Positions 4,830 to 13,745 of a stretch of DNA of 25,611 bases are shown here, piece by piece. The translations under genes and the position numbers were made by a program. The notes below the pieces were generated by a model that did no database searches, was not told the DNA's origin, and saw nothing but the letters and a program-made list of their open reading frames with translations. The stretch is taken from positions 1 through 25,611 of the IMG/VR virus record IMGVR_UViG_3300027963_000309. One strand, written 5' to 3'. Every line of letters begins with the position of its first letter. The first letter of the stretch is position 1. The stretch is from a virus.

Positions 4830-5621
4830 TTACCCCGTAGGGGAGCCACCAGATAGCCTACTGAAAGTCTTATATTCATCATTGTATCGGTTGATAAGCC
4901 CTTTACCAAATAGGTCACCCCATCTACCTGTTTGGGTGTTACCATTAGCCATCTTGATGCTGTCTGTCTTGTTCCAGTAATGGGTCTTGTCATACAGCTC
5001 TCTGGCTTGCCGTAGCTTGGTGTGGAACTCTCCAGCACTCATCCCATTAAGAACTTTAAGGGCTTCTGGTGAGATGTCTTTACGGCTGTATTCGATCTTG
5101 TCAGAGCCTGTACCGATTGAGTTAAGAATAGCCCTAGCACCAGAATCACCCCTCATGTGTGCAACAGACATAATGGCTCCAATCATGCCAGCATCGGTAA
5201 CATTGGGTAGCCCTACAACCTTTAGCTTTGAAGAAAGCTGGTTAGCTACAGCATTGGTGGCCTGTTCGCTAGTTGCTCCATATTGCTTTACAGCGTTGGT
5301 TACTTCTTGGTATCCTGGGTTACCTTCTCTAAAACCATAAGTTTCTTTACGTCCAGATTGGATGGTAGATACTCCTTCTGCACTCATAATGGCTTTTGCT
5401 GAGTCTTTAATGATGCCTGTAATGGAATCTATTTGGTCGCTATTTAAGTTCATTTTAAAGGCCATTGTAGGCTCATTTTGAGGCATTGTAGAGCTTTTTT
5501 GGGAAGCCTGTGGTTGGGTAGGGGTAGTTTGAGGGGCTTTGGGGGTGGGTAAAGGAGCACTAAAAGAAGGAGCAGGTCGTTCCCACTTCATCGTTGATCT
5601 GTTAAGAGTCCAATCTGACAT
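4830..5621 (-). CDS. Putative lysozyme-like or virion-associated protein
   Basis: This 263-aa protein follows the large terminase by 5 nt. Residues 1-52 are a low-complexity Pro/Gln/Ser/Thr region. Residues 53-255 look globular and mostly helical: IIKDSAKAIMSAEG, then GRKETYGFREGNPGYQEV, then AGMIGAIMSVAHMRGDSGARAIL, and finally RWGDLFGKGLINRYNDEYKTF. The alternation of an N-terminal Glu-Gly helix, a TYGF turn, an A..L-rich core and a KGLINR-type end resembles phage muramidase-like domains, but the match is not decisive. No other endolysin candidate is visible in the late operon, and the gp16-like protein lacks a transglycosylase domain, which makes a cell-wall role plausible. Treat as a hypothesis. 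Confidence 0.45.
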   Translation of the reverse strand: MSDWTLNRSTMKWERPAPSFSAPLPTPKAPQTTPTQPQASQKSSTMPQNEPTMAFKMNLNSDQIDSITGIIKDSAKAIMSAEGVSTIQSGRKETYGFREGNPGYQEVTNAVKQYGATSEQATNAVANQLSSKLKVVGLPNVTDAGMIGAIMSVAHMRGDSGARAILNSIGTGSDKIEYSRKDISPEALKVLNGMSAGEFHTKLRQARELYDKTHYWNKTDSIKMANGNTQTGRWGDLFGKGLINRYNDEYKTFSRLSGGSPTG

Positions 5622-5626
5622 AGCCG

Positions 5627-7303
5627 TTATCTTGTTATCCAGTTAGATTGTTTAAGTTTTTTGCCAAATACTCCTTCAGCAAATTTAGCCAGCTCTTCGT
5701 CTAAAAGTCGATCTTTTTGTTCTACCAACGCCAAGTCTGTATCTCTGCCCATTTGCTCTACCCAGTACTGGACAGCCATAGCTAAAGCATCGAGTCGGTC
5801 ATCATTGGATAAAGCACCCCTATCCCTTGTGATACGGCTCATCTGGTAGAATAGGCTGTATTTGAGGGCGGTGTCTAATCCTCTGGTATCACAATCTGCA
5901 TAGTCCTTTCGTACTAAATCAGAGTCTACTACTAGCTTGTGGCTACTCATAACAGGCTCCAAGACATCAATAATACGAGCTTCTTTCTGTTTGCTATGAC
6001 GAACTTCTTCTATGTTGCACGGGTGTATACGGGCAAACACGGGTTTGATGAGGCTGGTAAACATACCGCCACCAAAGTTTTCTTCGATGATTACAGCATT
6101 TACACCATGCTTTTTGGCTACTTCAGCTAGAGCCTCTAGGCTTTTAGGGCTATAACCCTCCATTAAACCGCCTATTTCAGCCAAGAATAGCTGTCCGTGA
6201 AGCATCTTTACTACTGCATAGGCTGTCTCATCCCTGCCTTTACCAGATGGGTCAATGCTCATGCAACATCCATCGTACTTAACCCAAGGCTCTACGATGC
6301 TCATTGGCCTGTAGAACCTGTCTCCGTTAAGGCCGACATTGGGTAATTCGTTCCATGCCAGTTCTGGACTAGATGCCCATACAGCTTTTTGTGGCCCCAT
6401 ATCTGGGTTAAGGGTCATCACAATCAAGTCAGACAGCTTGAGGGGATACCTATTGTGGTCGGATAGGCTGGTGTTTAGCTGGAACTGCAAAGCAAACCCA
6501 GAACGACCATAGCTGGCCTCACGTTCCATAAGGTCGGCCTCACTAAACCGCTGGGGGTCTGTGGGCTTGCCTAATAGTGCGGGGTCGTTATGCAGTTCGT
6601 CACGCAGATCAACAGCAAAAGAATCACCATAAGCTATGCGTTCTGTTTCTGTAGGGTAACGGCTAGGCCATACGCAAGTTTTAAAGCCTCGCTCTGGAAG
6701 CATCTTGTAAATACTATTGTAGCTCTGCGGGGTTCCCAAGTAGATCACCTTGCTGGTCTCCAGAGGCTTGATAACCGCATCAAACTCCTTGATTGTTTCC
6801 GACAACTTGTGACGCATCCCCTCGGTAGCAGAGTTGTTAAGAACTTCTACGTCATCTGCAATAATTACATCAGCTCGGCTACCTGTAATCTGCCCTGTAA
6901 TACCGATGCTCTTGACGCTAGGAGCCTGTGAAGCAGGAGCACCATTAATATCAAAGGCAACCTTGGAGCAACGCTGTTCTTCGGTGGGCTTTAGGTGTTC
7001 GAGCAGGGGCATCTCGCTTAAGAGACGTAAACAGAAAGTTGAGAAATCGTCAGAACGGCTTTTGCTGGCTGAAATAACCAAGAAGTTCAGTTTGGGGTCA
7101 AGAAGAAGCCTCCATAAGACATACCCAGCAGATACATAGCTTTTACCACACCCTCGGAAGGCTTGGATAACGCACCGCTTTGGCCCGTGCTGAAGGTACT
7201 CTGCAATCTGGTATTGAACCTTTGTAGGAGTAGGGAGACCTAGATGTCCCCAAGCCATGTATAAAAAATTACGAAAGTCCTTTAATCTAGGGTCTAGTTG
7301 CAT
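5627..7303 (-). CDS. Terminase large subunit (T7 gp19-like)
   Basis: The 558-aa packaging motor is close in length to T7 gp19 (586 aa). The ATPase half has Walker A FRGCGKS (49-55), Walker B VIIADD (146-151) and coupling motif KVIYLGTPQS (185-194). The nuclease half has the first acidic motif MSIDPSGKGRDET (348-360), VIIEENFGGG (404-413) and the final NDDRLDALAMAV (500-511). It translocates DNA into the prohead through the portal and cuts the concatemer. An AAGGCGG Shine-Dalgarno stands 4 nt before the ATG. The gene follows the small subunit and the HNH gene, as expected for a packaging module. Confidence 0.95.
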   Translation of the reverse strand: MQLDPRLKDFRNFLYMAWGHLGLPTPTKVQYQIAEYLQHGPKRCVIQAFRGCGKSYVSAGYVLWRLLLDPKLNFLVISASKSRSDDFSTFCLRLLSEMPLLEHLKPTEEQRCSKVAFDINGAPASQAPSVKSIGITGQITGSRADVIIADDVEVLNNSATEGMRHKLSETIKEFDAVIKPLETSKVIYLGTPQSYNSIYKMLPERGFKTCVWPSRYPTETERIAYGDSFAVDLRDELHNDPALLGKPTDPQRFSEADLMEREASYGRSGFALQFQLNTSLSDHNRYPLKLSDLIVMTLNPDMGPQKAVWASSPELAWNELPNVGLNGDRFYRPMSIVEPWVKYDGCCMSIDPSGKGRDETAYAVVKMLHGQLFLAEIGGLMEGYSPKSLEALAEVAKKHGVNAVIIEENFGGGMFTSLIKPVFARIHPCNIEEVRHSKQKEARIIDVLEPVMSSHKLVVDSDLVRKDYADCDTRGLDTALKYSLFYQMSRITRDRGALSNDDRLDALAMAVQYWVEQMGRDTDLALVEQKDRLLDEELAKFAEGVFGKKLKQSNWITR

Positions 7304-7327
7304 GAACCGCCTTGTGTTTTACTGAGC

Positions 7328-7552
7328 CTAGTGTTTGGCTCTGTTGTATTTAATAGAAGTAATCCTAAGATTGGAGCTAGAGTTATTCATAGGGTTTCCG
7401 TCTTTGTGGTCAATATCTTTGCCTTTAACCTTTGATTTACCATACTTACGAATCATTAATCTTCGAGCAGAATTGCGTTTAGCCCTATGTTTAATCTGCA
7501 AAGGGTTGCCGTGGTAGTCTCTATATTCTTTCTTATAATCCCGTGCTTTCAT
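7328..7552 (-). CDS. HNH endonuclease between the terminase subunits
   Basis: This 74-aa single-domain HNH protein has DIDHKDGNPMNN (residues 47-58) carrying the Asp-His pair, then NLRITS (61-66) and a terminal N-RAKH. The N-terminal 45 residues are strongly basic. The start overlaps the small terminase stop (ATGA), so it is made together with the packaging proteins. In several phages an HNH protein next to the terminase stimulates specific cleavage during packaging (HK97 gp74 type). A free-standing homing nuclease is the alternative, but the tight coupling argues for an integrated role. T7 carries the Rz gene at this position instead. Confidence 0.85.
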   Translation of the reverse strand: MKARDYKKEYRDYHGNPLQIKHRAKRNSARRLMIRKYGKSKVKGKDIDHKDGNPMNNSSSNLRITSIKYNRAKH

Positions 7553-7833
7553 ACTGCAACAGCCTTATCTACTTGATAGGGTGCTGGCAAGCTGAAAGTT
7601 TTTGCTGGAGCTTCTATTACTTGTTGTTCTTCAAACGGCAATACCATAGCTAGTTTTTGAAGTGGCGACCCACGCATAGCTACAGCGTCAATCCCATTGT
7701 CTCTTAAAAACTGCCTTGCTCCGTTAAGGTCGGCTGGCGTTGCATCACCCATTTTGACTCTCCTCAAGAACTCATTGGCAAGCTCAACGTGAAGCTCTTC
7801 CATTACTCTTGTTACCTCGTCTTGTTGTCTCAT
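7549..7833 (-). CDS. Terminase small subunit (T7 gp18-like)
   Basis: The preferred start is the ATG at 7833, which overlaps the stop of the preceding 69-aa gene (ATGA) and gives 94 aa, close to T7 gp18 (89 aa). An extension to 7863 would run through that gene. The protein is helical (MRQQDEVTRVMEELHVELAN) and contains the stretch GDATPADLNGARQFLRDNGID, the usual core of T7-like and related small terminases. It recognises or positions the genome end for the large subunit. The C-terminal third is Pro/Ala-rich and probably flexible. Confidence 0.8.
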   Translation of the reverse strand: MRQQDEVTRVMEELHVELANEFLRRVKMGDATPADLNGARQFLRDNGIDAVAMRGSPLQKLAMVLPFEEQQVIEAPAKTFSLPAPYQVDKAVAV

Positions 7834-8039
7834 AACTTTTGTTTTATTACATCCCATGCCCAATTACAAAATACCATAATAGTACCAAAAAAACCTAAAG
7901 CTTTCATGTGTTGACCTTCTAACTTTCGTAAACGTTCATCGTGCTTAGAAAAAGTAGCTTTAAACTCATCTTGGTTTACAAGTATGGTGTCAATTTTGCC
8001 TTCAAGACGGCCTATTGCTCTGTTAAGTTGTTGGCTCAT
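7830..8039 (-). CDS. XhlA-like holin/lysis membrane protein
   Basis: This 69-aa protein has an N-terminal coiled coil (RAIGRLEGKIDTILVNQDEF through KHDERLRKLEGQ) followed by one C-terminal membrane segment (ALGFFGTIMVFCNWAWDVI) and a short Lys tail. This is the plan of the XhlA family of phage lysis-associated proteins. T7 places its holin gp17.5 at this same point, between tail fibre and small terminase. It starts on a TAATG overlap with the fibre stop and ends on an ATGA overlap with the small terminase. It would act in the inner membrane at lysis. A second holin candidate lies at 22905-23099. Confidence 0.7.
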   Translation of the reverse strand: MSQQLNRAIGRLEGKIDTILVNQDEFKATFSKHDERLRKLEGQHMKALGFFGTIMVFCNWAWDVIKQKL

Positions 8040-10096
8040 TAAATTCTTTCTATTAATAAATCAACTATAGAATCGTTAAAATTTACTCTGTTATTTGTCC
8101 ACTCTTCGGGAGCACGAAGGGCAGTACTTGACCCTGGTATTGTACCTAATGGGAATCCAAATCCTAATTCTACTGATTGGGCTGGAGTGTTTCCGTTTGA
8201 ATCAGTATAATAATACTCACAAGCAAATGTTCCCATACTATTTGCTCCTACAGTAAATATTGATTTTATGTTAAATGAATAGGTAGCTCTAGCAGTTTGA
8301 TCAAATTTTAAATAATATACGCTTTTAGGTGCAACAGCCGATGATACTGAGTATTCATCACATAGTGGCTTTATATATAAATATCCTAGACGACCAGAAG
8401 AATCTATAACAAATCCAGATAGGGTAATTAAAAATGTTTTAGCTGGTTGATTTGTATTATTAATAATTATTCTTCCAGAATTTGCTAAAGGAGTTATTTC
8501 TAACCCGTCTAGCGAAAATATTGGATTTTGATTTATTGCTGTTACATTAAAAGGAATGTTGGCTTTAGTTCGGTAAAAAAATTGAGAATAGTGTACTGAA
8601 CTAAAGTCGCTTCCTAGTCCATTCCCAGCATTTTGTCCTCCCCTACGTTGCCACTTAAAAAGAGTTTTTCCATACCTAGAACCTGCAACACTTGGTTTTG
8701 TTAGTCTTATATCAAATGAGTAAAATCCGTTACTTGGAGAATACCAATCAAAAAAAACTTCGGGTGTTGTGGTCTCTAATTCTTTTAAAGAATTCTGACT
8801 TGGTGTGTTTGAAGAATCAAATTTTACGCTCCCAGAAAATAAATTTATATAGCCTTCATTTACAAAATCACTATTAGTTTCCAAATAAGTAAGGGTTTTA
8901 TTTTGAATAAATTTTGAAGCAGTAAGAGTGGCATTAGGAGCTTCTATAGAAGTTGCAGTTGAGGTGATCTTTGCTGATGTTAAATTAATATCGTTTGTAG
9001 TCCAGTTACCATTAAAATCTTGAAGTTTAGTATATGGAAGAGTATTATTAGTTATAAGTGAATTCCCATTTAAACCAGAAACAACTAGTTTTTCAGCAGT
9101 AATAGTACCATCTAAAATTTTATCATTTGTTACAGCTCCCGTACCAAGTTTTGTATTTGTTACAGCTCCAGTTCCTATTTTATCTTCTATTATTGCTCCA
9201 TTATTTATAGCTGTAGAAGTTACAGCATTTTGGGCTATTTTTGAAGTAGTTACTGCCCCACTATTTATTTTTACACTTGTTACTGCATTTGAAACAAGTT
9301 TATCTGCGGTTACAGAATTTGAATTTAATTTTGTAGAAGTTACTGCTCCAGTTCTAATTGCAGTAGAAGTTACGGCCTCTTCTCCAACTACTTTCCTTAA
9401 AAGTTCTGATGTAATTGAATCATTCGCTATTACAGGCTGGCTTCCACCGCTTAAAGTAAGCCCATCTACATAAGCCTTATTAACTGCATCGGTATTATAA
9501 GCAGGTGTAGGAACATTTCTAATAGTTCCACCTTGAAGTTGTACTTGCGGTGCAAGTATTCCTTGACCTGTATCTGTAAGAGCTAAATATGTTACACCAC
9601 TTAATGCACCAGTTAAATTATCTCCAGTTTTAGATACTTTATTATTAAGTTCAGAAATTACTTTAAAAATACTAACAGAATCTACAGCTTCAATAGTTTC
9701 CTCTATGCTATATGCACTTTGTAAAAGAATAGAATTTAAATCAGAAGCTTGAATTGGACTTCCATTTGAAAAATAGGTTGTATTTAAATAAGGAGTCCTT
9801 CTATATATTGTAACATTAAGTGTTTGATTTGCAGAAATTGGAGCATATTTAATTTTATTAACTCCATTTTCAAAAACAACAGAATAAGTTCCAAATGGGT
9901 AACTAGTTTCTCCGTCTACTAAATTGTTGTTCCAAGTTAATATAGGAATATAATTCCATAAGTAAGGATTACTTAAACCATTTGTATTAGCTGAAGATAC
10001 TTTTATATGTTCTGGGTTTAAAAAATTAAAAGGAATTGTATATTCAGTTTTACCACTTCCAGTATAATCAAGAAAAGTAACGTATGAATTAGCCAC
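8039..10096 (-). CDS. Tail fibre protein with T7-type N-terminal domain
   Basis: The 685-aa protein begins with the Phage_T7_tail attachment domain (MANSYVTFLDYTGSGKTEYT, to about residue 150), including IYRRTP and the IQASDLN motif that docks the fibre on the tail. Residues 226-337 are an array of about ten 10-residue repeats (AVTSTKL type), typical of a trimeric shaft. The remaining 350 residues are a Ser/Asn/aromatic-rich beta region that should hold the receptor-binding tip; I recognise no enzyme motif in it. The start is GTG, with GGGAG in the last codons of the upstream gene. The coding sequence is AT-rich relative to the terminase genes, which is common for adhesins. Confidence 0.9.
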   Translation of the reverse strand: MANSYVTFLDYTGSGKTEYTIPFNFLNPEHIKVSSANTNGLSNPYLWNYIPILTWNNNLVDGETSYPFGTYSVVFENGVNKIKYAPISANQTLNVTIYRRTPYLNTTYFSNGSPIQASDLNSILLQSAYSIEETIEAVDSVSIFKVISELNNKVSKTGDNLTGALSGVTYLALTDTGQGILAPQVQLQGGTIRNVPTPAYNTDAVNKAYVDGLTLSGGSQPVIANDSITSELLRKVVGEEAVTSTAIRTGAVTSTKLNSNSVTADKLVSNAVTSVKINSGAVTTSKIAQNAVTSTAINNGAIIEDKIGTGAVTNTKLGTGAVTNDKILDGTITAEKLVVSGLNGNSLITNNTLPYTKLQDFNGNWTTNDINLTSAKITSTATSIEAPNATLTASKFIQNKTLTYLETNSDFVNEGYINLFSGSVKFDSSNTPSQNSLKELETTTPEVFFDWYSPSNGFYSFDIRLTKPSVAGSRYGKTLFKWQRRGGQNAGNGLGSDFSSVHYSQFFYRTKANIPFNVTAINQNPIFSLDGLEITPLANSGRIIINNTNQPAKTFLITLSGFVIDSSGRLGYLYIKPLCDEYSVSSAVAPKSVYYLKFDQTARATYSFNIKSIFTVGANSMGTFACEYYYTDSNGNTPAQSVELGFGFPLGTIPGSSTALRAPEEWTNNRVNFNDSIVDLLIERI
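9086..9421 (-). repeat. Tail-fibre decapeptide repeat array
   Basis: Within the fibre gene about ten degenerate 30-nt units encode a 10-residue pattern, roughly [GN]-[AS]-[VI]-[TI]-x-[TDE]-[KA]-[LI]-x-x. At DNA level the word GTAACAGCTCC or close variants recurs on the plus strand every 30 nt. Such arrays change length by slippage and could vary fibre length between isolates. Confidence 0.75.
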
Positions 10097-10099
10097 AAC

Positions 10100-13000
10100 T
10101 TAAACTCCCTGTAGAGACTGAATCAAACCTTCAACACTCCTACCAGACCTTCTTCCTTCCTTAATTTGCTCCACAACTCGAAGTTGCTGTTTGACTTTTG
10201 GAAGTTCACGTTGTAGTTGAAGCCTAGCTTGTTGGCGGTACTTGTTGACTACTTTCTTGATTTCAGAAATACGAGGGGAATCATCAACAGAATAAAGCCT
10301 ATCTTCTGGTAACCTCTGGTACTGAGTGCTTTTGATTAGCTTGTCTAGGCTTTGTCGTAGCGTCTTGCCAGCTAGTTTAACTTGCCCAGTAAGTTCCATG
10401 TATCGGTCATAAGCAGTCTGTCCGTTTTGCATAGAATAATCTAGTAGTTCAAGCCCGTTTAGCTTTGTGCTTGGGTTTCTAAATCCGTGCTGAAGTCTCG
10501 AAAGTTCATTCATTACTGCGTCATTCTTATCTTTAGATACAGCAGTAGGAACAAGATAATCAACAACAGAAGGAGAGTTTCTGGTTATTTTTTCTCCAAG
10601 CATATTCCGCTTACTCTCTACAGCGTTGGCTCCTGGGATTCTAGAAAGAATAGCGTCACCGATAGTACGAACTTCAGCCAGCTCTTCGTTGTTAAACAAC
10701 GGGGCCAAGCCTCCAACAGCAGAAGGAACCAACGACCCGACTTTTGTTTGCACAAACTTTTCCATAAACCGATCTGGTTGCGAGATGGCTTCGTCAAACT
10801 GCTTAAGGGACGCTAGGTAGGTCTTGTTGGTGACGTTCTTAGCAAAAGCAATACCGATAGCTGTAGCAAACATTTGTAATCCGTCTTGCCTGTGGTTCTC
10901 ACTTAGCTGGCTCATTTTGTCCACAAAATCAGCCGTGAGTCCAAGGAAACTGGCAAACGGGTCTAGCTTGGCGTAGGAAATGTAAGTATCACCATTAGGA
11001 GTGGGGATGCGGAAAGAGTTCGGTTGCCAGCCAGTTTGAGTAAGAAGCTTAAGTTCCTCTGGGTCTCTTGGGCCAGAACCAGTAATTGCACCAGAACCAG
11101 CGGTCATCAACGCTCCTACAGACAGAAGGTTGCCCATAATAATGCGTCCCTCTGCTGATGCCATTCTAGCTGAATCTCCAGAAGCCAGATCGTTAATTAA
11201 TTGTTTATGAAATCCTCTAATTCCAGGAATATTTGTAGTGATGCTAGGAAACAACCTTTGTCCAACCATTTTCATTAGATTCATTGGCGTATTAACAAAA
11301 GGAAGTGCAACAAGGCGAACCAAAGGAGAAGAACTTGCAATATTACTTACTAACTGCGAAAAACCTTTTTCATAGGTCTTACCATCAGCACTCAATACGC
11401 CTTGCCTAGTAAATGTGGCTTCTTGGCTAAAATCTTTAGCTAGGCTTTCAATCCTAGAAAGTTTAGGTTGGTATTCAGCAACCATATTGTTTTCTAAGTC
11501 TGCGATGTCAAACTTGTTAAGCCCCCTAGCTTTGCCGATACGCTGGGCTTGTTGACGGATAGCCAGTTCGCTATTTAATGCCCCCTCTTGTGTAACTAAC
11601 TTTGCTAGTCCTTCTTCAACATACGAAACAATCTGAGCAGGGTCTTTAATTCCTTTTTCTAAAGCCTCGCCATGAAGGTAAGCAGAAGCAGACGCACGGA
11701 CATGAAGTTGTTTAAAGCCTTCATCTACCGCTTGCATAAATCTAGTAGGGCTGGTTAGCAACACATCAATACCATTTAGAGCTTTGGCAAGCATGGGAGC
11801 GTTGGTTTCGAGATACTTCACGCCACCCAAAACTTGTTGTTTACCTGCTTCAGCAACAGAACTCTGAGAACCAATAAAGCTTTGTCCTTCTTTAAGAGAC
11901 TTTACAAACCAGTTACGGGCTTCCCCAGCTAAACGATTGTAATAACCAATTACTCGTAAAGAGTTTTTTGACTCGGCTAGGTCACCCCTAAACAAAGCTC
12001 CTGTTGCACGTTCCAAAGGTAAATAAAGGCTTGTAAGGCTGTTACTGGCAAACTGAATAGTAGCAAATGTGCTTACCTTGCTTAACATGGCGTTGATTGT
12101 GTAGGTAGCCAGTCTGTCTAAACCAGTACGAGTACCATCTACAAGCTTTGTAAATGCAACCTCGTTGTCGCCAGCCAGCTTAATTTTAATAGCCAAATCC
12201 TCAAGTCTTTTTAAACCGCCTTTTGAGTTCACAGCTCCCATCAAGGCTTGAGCATCCTTACCAATAAACTCTCTTCCAGAACCAAGAATCTCTTCTATAG
12301 CTTGAGCTGTGTTGTCTTTTCTAAACACCCGCAACGTCCTAGAAGCTCCAGCACCAATCTGCTTGATATATCCAGACATAGCTTTCTGGGCTTCCAAAAT
12401 CTGAAGAAAACTGCGAGCAGAAGGAGGAAGTTCACCAGCTAGAGCCTTGGCTGTGCCAGCAAAACCCTTAAAGTTAGGCATTTCAGCCAGAAACTCATCA
12501 ACAGCGTTCTTTGAAGCGGTGTGGAATAGGGTGTTTGCTACCTTGTAAGCCTCTGTTAGCACGGGCAACTGGCTGGCAAACTGGGCAGACGACCTCGCAC
12601 CTCCTAGAATAGTCTCAAAACCACGGGCATCTAGAGTTTCTTTAAGGTAGTTTAGCCCCTTTTCAGCCCTTACTGCGTCTGGGAGTACCCCGCCTTTGCG
12701 GTTCTTAAGAAAACCTTCAAAAGCCGAAGCAAACGAACCAAACCACTCTTCAGCTTCTTTCCCCGTCTTTAAATTCTTGATGCTTGTAATAATCTCTGGG
12801 GCTTCACGGGCAATATCTTCACCCACTAAGTCTCCGTTACCCGACAAGTACACATTAAACAACTTTCCTAGCTGGGCTTCACTAATAGGAGCAGAAGTAA
12901 CAGGTACAGGGACAGCGTTAGCACCAAGTTCTCTGTCTGGTCTTGTACCTTTCTTCATGTTTGGTTGCATCTCGGTAGCCAAGGCAGGAACAGCCTTTGA

Positions 13001-13744
13001 TTTAGTTAAAGCTTCCTCTTCAGCAGTACGTAGAATATTAATTGACCCTTGGATAGACGGGTCTTTTTTAAGAACCTCTACAACCTCTTTGGCAGACTTA
13101 CCAGCCAGCTTCATTTTGTTAGCCGTAAACAAGGCTTTAGCAGAACCCATGAATAGTTCTGTTGCACCACCAAGAAGAACCCCCTCTGAAGCCGATTTTA
13201 GTCGTGCAACAAACTCGCTGTCAGAATCGCTTTGGGCCAAGATGTCTGCAAAGGGAATTCCAGCCTCTTCAGCAATATTCGATAGCCGTTTAGTATGCTC
13301 ATCAAAGAATCCAAAGTCAGTTATAGCTCCAGCGATTGTTCCTTTTAAAAACTTGTTAGAAAGAGCAGACCCCACGGCTTCTGCCATAGCCACGCCTTTA
13401 AGTGCTTTAGTGGCTGTAGCAACCTTACCCAATACTCCCACAGCAGGGAGAAAGCCTACAGCAAAGTTACCAATGCCTTCAGCCAATTCCTCGCCTCCAG
13501 TCTGGCTTTCACCAAACACATTCAAGAAATTGTCATCAATCTTGCCGAAAGAGGCTAATTGGGCTATTTCACCAATACCTTTAGCTCCACCTCGTAAAAA
13601 AGCCGTTCCAAGTCTATTTGCTGTCCCTAAAACACCCTCTTTTGCGTCTGGGGCTGGAGCCATAGGTACTTCGGTTTCTGTTGTACCCATAGGAGGTACT
13701 GGTGCATTTAAGGAGGGCAGTTCGTCAAATGAAGGTAGAGCCAT
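10100..13744 (-). CDS. Internal virion protein D (T7 gp16-like), no transglycosylase domain
   Basis: This 1214-aa protein sits where T7 has gp16 (1318 aa), a core protein ejected to form the DNA-translocating channel. The N-terminus is Pro-rich (residues 1-35), then hydrophobic Gly/Ala helices (80-150), and a long mostly helical body. The motifs of the soluble lytic transglycosylase domain found at the N-terminus of T7 gp16 are not visible, so wall digestion on entry may lie elsewhere. The C-terminal 150 residues are highly charged and helical (RQQARLQLQRELPKVKQQLR). The start has an AGGA Shine-Dalgarno overlapping the preceding stop region. Identity rests on size, order and composition. Confidence 0.8.
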   Translation of the reverse strand: MALPSFDELPSLNAPVPPMGTTETEVPMAPAPDAKEGVLGTANRLGTAFLRGGAKGIGEIAQLASFGKIDDNFLNVFGESQTGGEELAEGIGNFAVGFLPAVGVLGKVATATKALKGVAMAEAVGSALSNKFLKGTIAGAITDFGFFDEHTKRLSNIAEEAGIPFADILAQSDSDSEFVARLKSASEGVLLGGATELFMGSAKALFTANKMKLAGKSAKEVVEVLKKDPSIQGSINILRTAEEEALTKSKAVPALATEMQPNMKKGTRPDRELGANAVPVPVTSAPISEAQLGKLFNVYLSGNGDLVGEDIAREAPEIITSIKNLKTGKEAEEWFGSFASAFEGFLKNRKGGVLPDAVRAEKGLNYLKETLDARGFETILGGARSSAQFASQLPVLTEAYKVANTLFHTASKNAVDEFLAEMPNFKGFAGTAKALAGELPPSARSFLQILEAQKAMSGYIKQIGAGASRTLRVFRKDNTAQAIEEILGSGREFIGKDAQALMGAVNSKGGLKRLEDLAIKIKLAGDNEVAFTKLVDGTRTGLDRLATYTINAMLSKVSTFATIQFASNSLTSLYLPLERATGALFRGDLAESKNSLRVIGYYNRLAGEARNWFVKSLKEGQSFIGSQSSVAEAGKQQVLGGVKYLETNAPMLAKALNGIDVLLTSPTRFMQAVDEGFKQLHVRASASAYLHGEALEKGIKDPAQIVSYVEEGLAKLVTQEGALNSELAIRQQAQRIGKARGLNKFDIADLENNMVAEYQPKLSRIESLAKDFSQEATFTRQGVLSADGKTYEKGFSQLVSNIASSSPLVRLVALPFVNTPMNLMKMVGQRLFPSITTNIPGIRGFHKQLINDLASGDSARMASAEGRIIMGNLLSVGALMTAGSGAITGSGPRDPEELKLLTQTGWQPNSFRIPTPNGDTYISYAKLDPFASFLGLTADFVDKMSQLSENHRQDGLQMFATAIGIAFAKNVTNKTYLASLKQFDEAISQPDRFMEKFVQTKVGSLVPSAVGGLAPLFNNEELAEVRTIGDAILSRIPGANAVESKRNMLGEKITRNSPSVVDYLVPTAVSKDKNDAVMNELSRLQHGFRNPSTKLNGLELLDYSMQNGQTAYDRYMELTGQVKLAGKTLRQSLDKLIKSTQYQRLPEDRLYSVDDSPRISEIKKVVNKYRQQARLQLQRELPKVKQQLRVVEQIKEGRRSGRSVEGLIQSLQGV

Positions 13745-13745
13745 A

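Noticed and set aside
7833-7863. N-terminal extension of the small terminase (MGMGCNKTKV)
   Set aside because: It would overlap the end of the XhlA-like gene; the ATGA-coupled start at 7833 gives the usual family length.
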